A stretch of 46,400 nucleotides of DNA from Mycolicibacterium sp. 018/SC-01/001 (lineage in GTDB: Bacteria; Actinomycetota; Actinomycetes; Mycobacteriales; Mycobacteriaceae). The stretch is from assembly GCF_007096635.1 (NCBI RefSeq), contig NZ_VKAA01000032.1, forward strand, positions 1 to 46,400. Direction: 5' to 3'. Shown here piece by piece: positions 16,448-24,390 of the stretch. The first letter of the stretch is position 1, and the number at the start of each line of letters is the position of its first letter. The translations under genes and the position numbers were made by a program. The notes beneath the pieces are model-generated. The model was not told the origin of the DNA and ran no database searches. It saw only the letters and a list, made by a program, of their open reading frames with translations.

Positions 16448-18672
16448 CAACCCGCAAGTTCACGCCGATCATCAAACGCGGCCCCCGGCTGACCCCGGGA
16501 GAGATCAACGTCACCCCACCCGACGATCTCGGTATCGACATCCCGCCGTCGGGCATGCAGAAGGCACTGCCGTGGGTTCTGGGCGGCTGCATGCTCGGCA
16601 TGATCGCGATCATGATCTTCAGTGGGGTGCGGCAACTCTCGCCCTACATGCTGATGATGCCGCTGATGATGGTGATGGGTGCGGTCGGTCTCGCGGCCGG
16701 CGCAGGCGGCGGCGGCAAGAAGGTGCCCGAGATCAACGCCGACCGCAAGGAGTACCTCCGCTACCTTGCCGGTCTGCGGACGCGGGTGACGTCGTCGGCG
16801 GCGGCACAGGTCACGTTCTTCAACTACCACGCACCCCATCCGGACGATCTGCTGTCGATCATCGGCACCCACCGGCAGTGGTCGCGCGCCGCCAACGCCG
16901 ACTTCTACGCAGCCACCCGGATCGGGCTCGGCTCGGAGCCGGCGGTCGACCGCTTGCTCAAGCCGGCGGTCGGCGGTGAGCTCGCCGGCCCGGCCGGCGC
17001 ACCGCAGGCGCATCTGGAACCGGTCAGCCACATGTGGGTGACGAAGTTCCTGCGTACCCACGGGCTGATCCACGATTGCCCGAAGCTGGTGCAGCTCAAG
17101 ACGTTCCCGACGATCGCGGTCGGCGGCGACCCGGACGGGTCGACCCGGCTGCTCGCGGCGATGATCTGCCACCTGGCGGTGTTCCATCCGCCGGACATGC
17201 TGCAGATGCGGGTGCTCACCGACAACCCGGAAGACCCGGCGTGGGCGTGGCTGAAATGGCTGCCGCATGTCCAGCACCAGTCCGACACCGACGCCGCGGG
17301 CAACACCCGGATGATCTTCACCCGGCCCGACGGCCTCAGCGATCTGGCTGCGCGCGGGCCGCACACGGCGGATTCGACACCGAACGGCCCGTACGTCGTC
17401 GTCATCGACCTGACCGGCGGCCGTGCCGGGTTCCCCGCCGACGGCCGTGCCGGCGTGACGGTCCTGACACTGGGCAACCACCGGTCCAGCTACCGCATCC
17501 GCGTCAGCGCCGACGGCACGGCTGACGACAGCCTGCCCAACGCACCGTTCCGGCTGGTGGCCGGCGAGGTCGACGGGCTCTCGCCGGGGCACGCCGAGCG
17601 GATCGCACGCAAACTCGCCGGCTGGTCGATCACCGGAACGATCATCGACAAGAGCACCCGCGTGCAGAAGAAGGTCGCCACCGAGTGGCACGAGATCGTC
17701 GGGGCGCAGAGCGTGGAGGACGTCACCCCGGCCCGCTGGCGGATGTTCACCGACACCGACCGGGACCGTCTGCGCATCCCGTTCGGTCACGAACTCAAGA
17801 CCGGTGAGGTCATGCACCTCGACATCAAGGAAGGCGCCGAGTTCGGTGCCGGCCCGCACGGAATGCTGATCGGCACAACGGGTTCGGGCAAGTCCGAGTT
17901 CCTGCGCACCCTCATCCTGTCGCTGGCCGCCACCCACCATCCCGACCAGATCAACCTGCTGCTGACCGACTTCAAGGGTGGCTCGACGTTCCTCGGTATG
18001 GAGAAGCTGCCGCACACCGCGGCGGTGGTCACCAACATGGAGGAAGAAGCCGAGCTCGTCAGCCGCATGGGTGAGGTGCTGACCGGTGAGCTGGACCGGC
18101 GCCAGTCGATCCTGCGGCAGGCCGGTATCCAGGTGGGCGCCGCGGGCGCGCTCTCGGGTGTCGCCGAGTACGAGAAGCACCGCGAGCGCGGAGCGGATCT
18201 GCCGCCGTTGCCGACGTTGTTCGTGGTGGTCGACGAGTTCGCCGAGCTGCTGCAGAATCATCCGGACTTCCTGCAGTTGTTCGACCGCATCTGCCGCGTC
18301 GGCCGCTCGCTGCGCGTGCACCTGCTGCTCGCCACGCAGTCGCTGAACACCGGCGGCACCCGCATCGACAAGCTGGAACCCAACCTGACCTACCGGATCG
18401 CGTTGCGCACCACCAGTTCCGCGGAATCCAAAGCGGTTATCGGCACGCCGGAAGCGCAGTACATCTCCAACAAGGAGAGCGGTGTCGGCTTCCTCCGCGT
18501 CGGGATGGAGGACCCGGTGAAATTCCAGAGCGTCTACACCGGCAACCCCTACGTGCCGACGGTCGTCGGCGCGGGTGACGACGACGCCGGTCCGCGCACC
18601 CACGCCGACCGCAGCCTGCGCATCCACCGCTTCACGGCGGCGCCGATCATGGATGCGACGGTGGCCTCATGA
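16444..18672 (+). CDS. eccCa1: ESX-1 FtsK/SpoIIIE-type ATPase EccCa1
   Basis: A 742-residue motor subunit. Two TM helices lie at about residues 40-60 and 66-86, followed by a degenerate ATPase-like DUF region and then a FtsK/SpoIIIE domain with Walker A GTTGSGKSE at about 477 and Walker B-like FVVVDEFAEL at about 590. As in other ESX-1 systems, EccC is split in two genes. EccCa anchors the motor to EccB/D/E. Both ends overlap neighbours as ATGA, so eccB1-eccCa1-eccCb1 are translationally coupled. Confidence 0.96.
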   Translation: MTTRKFTPIIKRGPRLTPGEINVTPPDDLGIDIPPSGMQKALPWVLGGCMLGMIAIMIFSGVRQLSPYMLMMPLMMVMGAVGLAAGAGGGGKKVPEINADRKEYLRYLAGLRTRVTSSAAAQVTFFNYHAPHPDDLLSIIGTHRQWSRAANADFYAATRIGLGSEPAVDRLLKPAVGGELAGPAGAPQAHLEPVSHMWVTKFLRTHGLIHDCPKLVQLKTFPTIAVGGDPDGSTRLLAAMICHLAVFHPPDMLQMRVLTDNPEDPAWAWLKWLPHVQHQSDTDAAGNTRMIFTRPDGLSDLAARGPHTADSTPNGPYVVVIDLTGGRAGFPADGRAGVTVLTLGNHRSSYRIRVSADGTADDSLPNAPFRLVAGEVDGLSPGHAERIARKLAGWSITGTIIDKSTRVQKKVATEWHEIVGAQSVEDVTPARWRMFTDTDRDRLRIPFGHELKTGEVMHLDIKEGAEFGAGPHGMLIGTTGSGKSEFLRTLILSLAATHHPDQINLLLTDFKGGSTFLGMEKLPHTAAVVTNMEEEAELVSRMGEVLTGELDRRQSILRQAGIQVGAAGALSGVAEYEKHRERGADLPPLPTLFVVVDEFAELLQNHPDFLQLFDRICRVGRSLRVHLLLATQSLNTGGTRIDKLEPNLTYRIALRTTSSAESKAVIGTPEAQYISNKESGVGFLRVGMEDPVKFQSVYTGNPYVPTVVGAGDDDAGPRTHADRSLRIHRFTAAPIMDATVAS

Positions 18673-20447
18673 CATCGAGCGAGACGAAGGTCCTGCGCGA
18701 GGTCGTCCTTGAGCAGCTGACCACAGGTGAGAACCACGCGTACCGAATGTGGTTGCCGCCGTTGACCGATCCCACCCCCGTCAACGAACTCGTGGCTCGC
18801 GACTACGCCCGGCGGCCGTTGCGCATCGGTGTCGGCGTCATGGACGAGCCGCGCCGGCACCGGCAGGAGGTGTGGGGGATCGACATCGCCACCGCAGCCG
18901 GAAACGTCGCGATCGGCGGCGCGCCGCAGACCGGCAAGTCGACGTTCCTGCAGACGTTCATCCTCTCGGCGGCTGCCTCGCACACACCCCGGCAGATCCA
19001 GTTCTACTGCGTCGACATGGGTGGCGGCGGCCTCATGTACGTCGAGGACCTGCCGCACGTGGGCGGTGTCGCGACCCGCGCCGAACCGGATCGGGTCAAC
19101 CGCGTCGTCGCCGAGGTGAAAGCCGTTCTGCGGCAGCGGGAGCAGACCTTCAAGCAGTACCGGGTGGGCTCGATGGCCGACTACCGGCAGATGCGTGACG
19201 ATCCGAACCACCCCGCCTCGGCGGACCCCTTCGGCGACGTGTTCCTCGTCGTCGACGGCTGGCCGGCGTTCGCCGCGGAATTCACCGACCTCGAACCCAT
19301 CGTGCAGGACATCGCCGGGCAGGGTCTGGCCTACGGCGTGCACACGATGATCTCGACACCGCGGTGGACGGAACTGCGGGCCCGTGTACGTGACTATCTC
19401 GGCACGAAGGTCGAATTCCGCCTCGGCGACGTCAACGAGACGCAGATCGACCGCATCACCCGGGAGATCCCGGTGAACAGGCCGGGTCGCGCGATCTCCA
19501 CCGAGAAGCACCACCTGATGATCGGGGTGCCGCGCCTGGACGGCGTCCACAGCGCCGAGGGCCTGGTGCCGGCGATGGCCGAGGCCGTCCGCGAGATCGC
19601 GGCGCGGCACACCGACACGGCGCCCCGCGTGCGGGTCCTGCCCAGCAAGGTGCACCTGCAGCAGCTCGATCCGCAGCCGCCCGGCCCGGACAGCGACTAC
19701 CGGACCCGGTGGACGGTGCCGGTGGGGGTGCGCGAGTCGGACCTGACCGTTGCGCACAACCACATGTACAACACCCCGCACCAGTTGATCTTCGGTGCGC
19801 CCAAGTCGGGCAAGACCACGATCGCCACGGCGGTCGCGCAGGCCATCTGCGCCCGCAACACCCCGCAGCAGGTGCGCTTCATGATCGCCGACTACCGGTC
19901 GGCGCTGCTGGAAGCGGTGCCGGAGAGCCATTTGCTGCCGGCCGGCGGCATCAATCGCAACCACGACAGCCTGGTGGAGTCGGTGAAGGCGCTGGCGGCC
20001 AATCTGACCAAACGGTTGCCACCCGCCGACGTGACACCTGCCCAGCTGCGGCAGCGGTCGTGGTGGACCGGCCCGGACGTGGTGCTGCTGGTCGACGACT
20101 GGCACATGATCGTCGCCGCGGGCGGCATGATGTCGCCGATGGCACCCCTGGCGCCGCTGCTGCCCGCCGCCGCGGACATCGGCCTGCACATCGTCGTGAC
20201 ATGCCAGATGAGTCAGGCGCACCGGGCCACGATGGACAAGTTCGTGGGCACCGCCTACGGTGCCGGAACGCCCACGATGTTCCTTTCCGGGGAGAAGCAG
20301 GACTTCCCGTCGCGCGAGATCGTGGTCAAGAAGAGGCCGCCTGGCCAGGCGTTTTTCGTTACGCCGGATGCCAAGGAAGTCATCCAAGCCGCGTACGTCG
20401 ATCCCCCGGCAGAAGAAGTGTTCGGAGCACCCCCTGAGGGCAGTTAA
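18669..20447 (+). CDS. eccCb1: ESX-1 FtsK/SpoIIIE-type ATPase EccCb1
   Basis: A 592-residue soluble protein carrying the second and third ATPase domains of EccC. Walker A sequences are GAPQTGKST at about residue 84 and GAPKSGKTT at about 376, with Walker B-like VFLVVDGWPAF and VVLLVDDWHM. The last domain binds the C-terminal signal of EsxB-type substrates in known systems. Its ATG overlaps the eccCa1 stop. A 145-base spacer follows, indicating a break before the pe35 gene. Confidence 0.96.
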   Translation: MTSSETKVLREVVLEQLTTGENHAYRMWLPPLTDPTPVNELVARDYARRPLRIGVGVMDEPRRHRQEVWGIDIATAAGNVAIGGAPQTGKSTFLQTFILSAAASHTPRQIQFYCVDMGGGGLMYVEDLPHVGGVATRAEPDRVNRVVAEVKAVLRQREQTFKQYRVGSMADYRQMRDDPNHPASADPFGDVFLVVDGWPAFAAEFTDLEPIVQDIAGQGLAYGVHTMISTPRWTELRARVRDYLGTKVEFRLGDVNETQIDRITREIPVNRPGRAISTEKHHLMIGVPRLDGVHSAEGLVPAMAEAVREIAARHTDTAPRVRVLPSKVHLQQLDPQPPGPDSDYRTRWTVPVGVRESDLTVAHNHMYNTPHQLIFGAPKSGKTTIATAVAQAICARNTPQQVRFMIADYRSALLEAVPESHLLPAGGINRNHDSLVESVKALAANLTKRLPPADVTPAQLRQRSWWTGPDVVLLVDDWHMIVAAGGMMSPMAPLAPLLPAAADIGLHIVVTCQMSQAHRATMDKFVGTAYGAGTPTMFLSGEKQDFPSREIVVKKRPPGQAFFVTPDAKEVIQAAYVDPPAEEVFGAPPEGS

Positions 20448-20537
20448 CATGGGATGTGCGGTCCTCCAGCAAACGCAGACAACGCGAGAGCTATGACCGG
20501 CTCGGGGGTTCGGCCCAATGTCGGGCAGGCAATTCCC

Positions 20538-20568
20538 TGGACAACTGTAAAAAAAGTCCGTGTAGATG
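20538..20568 (+). promoter_or_regulatory. Weak candidate promoter before pe35
   Basis: TGGACA (20538-20543) and TAGATG (20563-20568) are separated by 19 bases, a longer than ideal spacing, in a locally AT-rich part (run of seven A) of the spacer after eccCb1. A promoter here would allow pe35-ppe68-esxB-esxA to be transcribed separately from the machinery genes. AGGAG lies 7 bases before the pe35 ATG. It is sequence inference only. Confidence 0.3.
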
Positions 20569-20592
20569 CGAGCGCGAGCGAGGAGCTAGCAA

Positions 20593-20889
20593 ATGCAACC
20601 ACTGAATCACGATCCGGGCGCCATCGGGATCGGCGGTCAGGTCACCGCCAACGGTGCGCGTGGTCTGGCCACCGGTACTGCAGCAACCACCGAGGTCTCT
20701 GCGCTCGCTCCTGCCGGCGCTGACGAGGTGTCGGTGCATGCGATGGCGGCGTTCATGTCCGAAGGTGTGCAGACGCTCGGCATCAACGCTCTCGCTCAGG
20801 AAGAGATCGCCCGCGCGGGCGCCACGGTCATCGAGCTGGCCGGGGTCTACGACGCGGTCGATGCCGCGAACGGCGCCACCCTGATCTGA
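20593..20889 (+). CDS. pe35: PE family protein PE35
   Basis: A 98-residue PE-domain protein made of two helices. It carries the YxxxD export signal at Y86-DAV-D90 close to the C-terminus. The literal Pro-Glu start is replaced by QPLNHDPGAI, as is usual for the ancestral PE35 group. It pairs with the PPE protein encoded 28 bases downstream, forming the four-helix heterodimer recognised by EspG1. Confidence 0.92.
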   Translation: MQPLNHDPGAIGIGGQVTANGARGLATGTAATTEVSALAPAGADEVSVHAMAAFMSEGVQTLGINALAQEEIARAGATVIELAGVYDAVDAANGATLI

Positions 20890-20917
20890 TCTGCGAACTG
20901 CGACGACTGGTTGAGTC

Positions 20918-22222
20918 ATGGCTGCGCCACCGATTCTCATTCCGCCCATCTGGGGGGCGTTCCCCCCCGAGGTGAACACGGCACGCCTGCAGGCGGGGGC
21001 CGGCCCCGCTCCGATGTTGCAGGCGGCCGCGGGGTGGGAGGCACTGGCGATCTCGCTGGAGACGCAGGCCGACGAATTGGCGGCCGCCATGGCTTCGCTG
21101 GCGCAGAACTGGCAGGGCACCGGTGCCGACCGAGCGATCAGCGCGGTCATGCCGATGATCATCTGGTTGCGGATGCTCGCGCTGCAGGCCCAGAAGCGGG
21201 CTTTGCAGGCGTCGGCGCAGGCGAGCTCGTACACGGCTGCCTTCACCGCGACACCGCAGCTGATGGAGATCGAGCAGAACCACATCACGCATGCCGTGTT
21301 GGAGGGCACCAACTTCCTCGGGGTCAACACCGTGCCGATCGGGCTCAACGAAGCGGACTACATCCGCATGTGGGACCTGGCGGCGACGGTCATGAGCACC
21401 TATCAGGCCGAGACCCTCACCAACGCGACGTTCGAGCCGATCCCGCCACCGAAACCGATCGTGGTTCCCGGTGGTGCCGAGGCGGCGATGGCGACGGGCC
21501 TGACCGGCGCGGCTCCGGGGATGGCCAGTGCGGTGGCGCGCAACGCCACGTTCACGAAGGTCAGCGCGAGCGGCAAGATCGACGAGGCGGGCCAGAAGGC
21601 CGGGCACTTCGAGGGCGCCGCCAATCAGGCTGCGCAGCAGGCGAAGTCGCCGGCCGAGCAGGGTCAGATGATGCAGCAGGGTCCCCAGATGGCGATGCAG
21701 ATGGCTTCCCAGGTGGGATCGACGCTGGCACAGGCGCCACAGCAGTTGATGCAGGGTGTCACCCAGCCGTTCCAGCAGCTCACGCAACCGCTGTCACAGA
21801 TGTCGTCGATGTTCGGGCAGATGGGTATGGGCGGTGACAAGGGTGCGCAGGTCGGAATGCTGGGCGCCACACCGTTTTCCAACCATCCGGCCATCGGCGG
21901 CAATGGACCGGCGGCAGGCGCGGGCCTGGTCCGTGCAGCGTCGCTCCCCGGTGCCGGTGGAACGTCGGCGCGGACGCCGCTGATGTCGAACCTGGTCGGC
22001 AAGGAACTCCAGCCCAACCTGTCGGCGGTCGCCGTCGGTGCGGCGGCCGGTGGTGCCGCGGCCGGCCTGGCGCCGGTCGGGCAGGGCAGCGGTGCCGGCG
22101 GCGGCCCGATGGGGATGACGGGCCACCGCGGACACGGAGGCGGGGGCGGCCACCGGGCATCGCTCACCGCGCCCGCGCCGCTGGACTACGACCTCGACGA
22201 AGACGAGACCGACGACTGGTAG
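20918..22222 (+). CDS. ppe68: PPE family protein PPE68
   Basis: A 434-residue protein. Residues 1-175 are the PPE domain, with start MAAPPILIPPIWGAFPPEVN and the WxG turn W-Q-G near residue 64. The remaining half is a low-complexity Gln/Met/Gly/Ala-rich region (repeats such as QMMQQGPQMAMQMASQ) that ends in an acidic DYDLDEDETDDW tail. In ESX-1 loci PPE68 sits next to esxB-esxA and is found in the cell wall; it has been implicated in gating secretion. It is longer than the M. tuberculosis protein because of the tail. Confidence 0.93.
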   Translation: MAAPPILIPPIWGAFPPEVNTARLQAGAGPAPMLQAAAGWEALAISLETQADELAAAMASLAQNWQGTGADRAISAVMPMIIWLRMLALQAQKRALQASAQASSYTAAFTATPQLMEIEQNHITHAVLEGTNFLGVNTVPIGLNEADYIRMWDLAATVMSTYQAETLTNATFEPIPPPKPIVVPGGAEAAMATGLTGAAPGMASAVARNATFTKVSASGKIDEAGQKAGHFEGAANQAAQQAKSPAEQGQMMQQGPQMAMQMASQVGSTLAQAPQQLMQGVTQPFQQLTQPLSQMSSMFGQMGMGGDKGAQVGMLGATPFSNHPAIGGNGPAAGAGLVRAASLPGAGGTSARTPLMSNLVGKELQPNLSAVAVGAAAGGAAAGLAPVGQGSGAGGGPMGMTGHRGHGGGGGHRASLTAPAPLDYDLDEDETDDW

Positions 22223-22264
22223 GTCGTCGACCACACACACTTGCCGACCAGCAGGGTCGGGGAG

Positions 22265-22281
22265 CCCGCCGATGCGGCGGG
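22265..22281 (+). terminator. Short hairpin between ppe68 and esxB
   Basis: Perfect 7-bp stem (arms 22265-22271 and 22275-22281) with a three-base loop, about 40 bases after the ppe68 stop. No U-run follows. It may be a weak terminator, a processing site or a stabiliser of the esxBA mRNA. Confidence 0.35.
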
Positions 22282-22327
22282 AACACGATAAACCGGGAAC
22301 AACGGTAATGAGAGGGAAGGTAGGGAC

Positions 22328-22636
22328 ATGGCACTTGAGGCAGATGTTGCTGCATTAAGTGCGGGAGCGGCGACGTTCGACCGGATCTCCGGCGAACTCC
22401 AGGCCGTGCGCGCACATGTCGAGACGATCGCCGCCTCCGCGGCACAGAACATGAGCAGCCCCGCTGCGGGTCAGGCACTGCAGGCAGCGCTGGTGCGCTA
22501 CCACGAGGCCGCCGACCAGCAGACTCGGCTGCTCTCCGACATCTCGCACAACATTCAGCAGAGCGGCTCGCAGTACGACAGCACCGACGTCGACAACTCG
22601 TCCAGCCTGCAAAACGCCATGGGCAACGTGCTCTGA
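22328..22636 (+). CDS. esxB: WXG100 family protein EsxB (CFP-10 homologue)
   Basis: A 102-residue helical hairpin protein. The C-terminal export signal YxxxD is present at Y83-DST-D87 followed by a flexible tail that should bind EccCb1. The WxG tryptophan of the turn is absent; the turn reads QNMSSPAAG (about 40-48). As I recall, the M. smegmatis EsxB also lacks it, so this is a feature of the lineage and not a sign of decay. It lies directly before esxA, its partner. Confidence 0.93.
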   Translation: MALEADVAALSAGAATFDRISGELQAVRAHVETIAASAAQNMSSPAAGQALQAALVRYHEAADQQTRLLSDISHNIQQSGSQYDSTDVDNSSSLQNAMGNVL

Positions 22637-22673
22637 GCGTCACTACCTCACAACGGACTTCTAGGAGATCACC

Positions 22674-22967
22674 ATGAGTGGACCCATTACCTACAACTTC
22701 GCGGGCATCGAGACCGATGCCGCGGACATCAGCGGCGCGGTGGGCCGCGTCAACGGGCTGCTGTCGGAGGGCCAGAGCGCGCTCAACGCGCTGCAGGCCG
22801 CCTGGATCGGCACCGGTTCGGATTCGTACCAGAACGTGCAGATGCGCTGGAACCAGAATTCCGAGGAACTCAACCTCGCGCTGCAGAACCTCGGTCATGC
22901 CGTGGCCAACGCCGGCCACGACATGGGAGCCACCGAAAAGGGTGTCGAGGGCACGTTTTCGGTCTGA
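22674..22967 (+). CDS. esxA: WXG100 family protein EsxA (ESAT-6 homologue)
   Basis: A 97-residue helical hairpin protein with the WxG turn W44-I-G46 (AAWIGTGSDSYQ) and no YxxxD motif, as expected for the partner that relies on EsxB for targeting. It is secreted as a 1:1 dimer with EsxB through ESX-1. It is preceded by AGGAG (TTCTAGGAGATCACC) and followed 9 bases later by a very strong hairpin. Confidence 0.95.
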   Translation: MSGPITYNFAGIETDAADISGAVGRVNGLLSEGQSALNALQAAWIGTGSDSYQNVQMRWNQNSEELNLALQNLGHAVANAGHDMGATEKGVEGTFSV

Positions 22968-22976
22968 TCACGATGC

Positions 22977-23020
22977 CGGTGGGCGTCCGTTGCGCGTTTC
23001 GACCGCACGGACGCCCACCG
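22977..23020 (+). terminator. Strong hairpin after esxA (terminator or attenuator)
   Basis: A perfect 14-bp stem, arms 22977-22990 and 23007-23020, with a 16-base loop, starting 9 bases after the esxA stop. It is followed by CTCTTA but no long U-tract. It likely reduces read-through into espI and eccD1 and protects the 3' end of the abundant esxBA mRNA. Confidence 0.7.
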
Positions 23021-23055
23021 CACACTCTTAACTCCCCAACATTTGAGAGGCACAC

Positions 23056-24390
23056 ATGTCCGCCGACTACGACCGGCTCTTCGGTTCCCCGGATGCTGTA
23101 CGGACAGTCGAGGACGAGCCGGATCGCGACACCCCACCCGCGGGCCGCGATGCGGTGACCCCACCCGCGATGCCGGCCGCAGCACCGCGGACGCAGGCTG
23201 CGCCGCCGCCACGCCAAGCCGAAGTCACCAGCCAGATGCCGCCGCTGCCCGTGTCGGCTCCCCAGCAGCTGCCGAACAGCGGCCTGATGCGCACCCCGCA
23301 GGCACCGACCGGCGCTCGCCACGAGCAGCCGCGGCACGCATCTGCGCCCGCGCCGCGCCCGGCTCCCGCGCCGGCGCCGTCACAGCACTTCTCCGACACG
23401 GAGTTCGATCGCCGGCCCGTCGTGCAGCCCGCACCGACGACGGCCGCATCGATGGGAAATCACCGCGCCATCGACGCGCTCTCCCACGTCGGTGTCCGGT
23501 CGGCGGTCAAGATGCCGTCCCAGCGCGGCTGGCGGCATTGGATCTACCTGCTGACGCGGATCAACCTCGGGCTGTCGCCGGACGAGCTCTACGAGATGGA
23601 TCTGCACAACCGAATCCGGCGCAACGCCCGCGATTCGTACCAGATCGGCATCTTCGGCCTCAAGGGTGGCGTCGGCAAGACCGCGGTCACCGTGGCGCTG
23701 GGGTCGGCGCTGAGCACCATCCGCGGTGATCGCATTCTCGCGATCGACGCCGATCCCGACGGCGGCAACCTCGCCGACCGTGCCGGCCGCCAGTCCGCCG
23801 CCACGATCTCGGACTTGTTGAGCGACAAGGAACTTCACCGCTACAACGACATCCGCGCCTACACGAGCATGAACGGCGCGAATCTCGAGGTGCTCTCGTC
23901 CGAGGAGTACAGCGCAGCGCGTCGGGAGTTCAACGACGAGGACTGGCGCTCGGCCACCGAGATCGTGTCGCGGTACTACAACCTCGTCCTCGCCGACTGC
24001 GGCGCCGGCCTGTTCCAACCGGGCGCGCGGGGCGTGCTGTCGACGGTGTCCGGTCTGGTGATCGTGGCGAGCGCGTCCATCGACGGTGCGCGGCAGGCCG
24101 CGATCACGATGGACTGGCTGCGTCAGAACGGTTATCAGGATCTGCTGGGCCGCTCGTGCGTGGTGATCAACCACGTCGTGCCCGGCAAGCCGAACATCGA
24201 CGTCGATGACCTCGTCCAGCAGTTCGAGCGCCACGTTTCGCCGGGACGGGTCGTCGTCCTGCCGTTCGACAAGCACATCGCGGCGGGCACGGAGATCCAG
24301 CTCGACCTGTTGGGCAAGGACTTCCGGCGCCGTGTGGTCGAACTCGCCGCAGCGCTGTCTGACGACTTCGACAGGCTCGAGCGGCGTTGA
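23056..24390 (+). CDS. espI: ESX-1 MinD-like ATPase EspI
   Basis: A 444-residue protein. Residues about 1-130 are Pro/Ala/Gln-rich and disordered; then comes GWRHWIYLLTRINLGLSPDELYE and a MinD-type ATPase with deviant Walker A KGGVGKT at about 203-209, switch I region AIDADPDGGN and LADCGAGLF. EspI of M. tuberculosis down-regulates ESX-1 secretion when ATP is low and is longer (666 residues), the difference being in the proline-rich part. It shares its linker and ATPase layout with the Rv3860-like protein in this window. Its TGA overlaps the eccD1 start. Confidence 0.9.
   Translation: MSADYDRLFGSPDAVRTVEDEPDRDTPPAGRDAVTPPAMPAAAPRTQAAPPPRQAEVTSQMPPLPVSAPQQLPNSGLMRTPQAPTGARHEQPRHASAPAPRPAPAPAPSQHFSDTEFDRRPVVQPAPTTAASMGNHRAIDALSHVGVRSAVKMPSQRGWRHWIYLLTRINLGLSPDELYEMDLHNRIRRNARDSYQIGIFGLKGGVGKTAVTVALGSALSTIRGDRILAIDADPDGGNLADRAGRQSAATISDLLSDKELHRYNDIRAYTSMNGANLEVLSSEEYSAARREFNDEDWRSATEIVSRYYNLVLADCGAGLFQPGARGVLSTVSGLVIVASASIDGARQAAITMDWLRQNGYQDLLGRSCVVINHVVPGKPNIDVDDLVQQFERHVSPGRVVVLPFDKHIAAGTEIQLDLLGKDFRRRVVELAAALSDDFDRLERR

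Noticed and set aside
16213..18627. An 804-codon open frame on the minus strand opposite eccCa1
   Set aside because: It is antisense to a well-supported ESX-1 gene; its product is rich in Arg, His and Asp with no domain, a typical high-GC shadow.
18549..20450. A 633-codon minus-strand open frame opposite eccCb1
   Set aside because: Same reason: shadow of the strong plus-strand gene, no recognisable motif or ribosome site.
20593..22222. Lack of the literal PE start in PE35 as a sign of decay
   Set aside because: Ancestral PE35 proteins often lack it; YxxxD and length are intact and the PPE partner is next to it.
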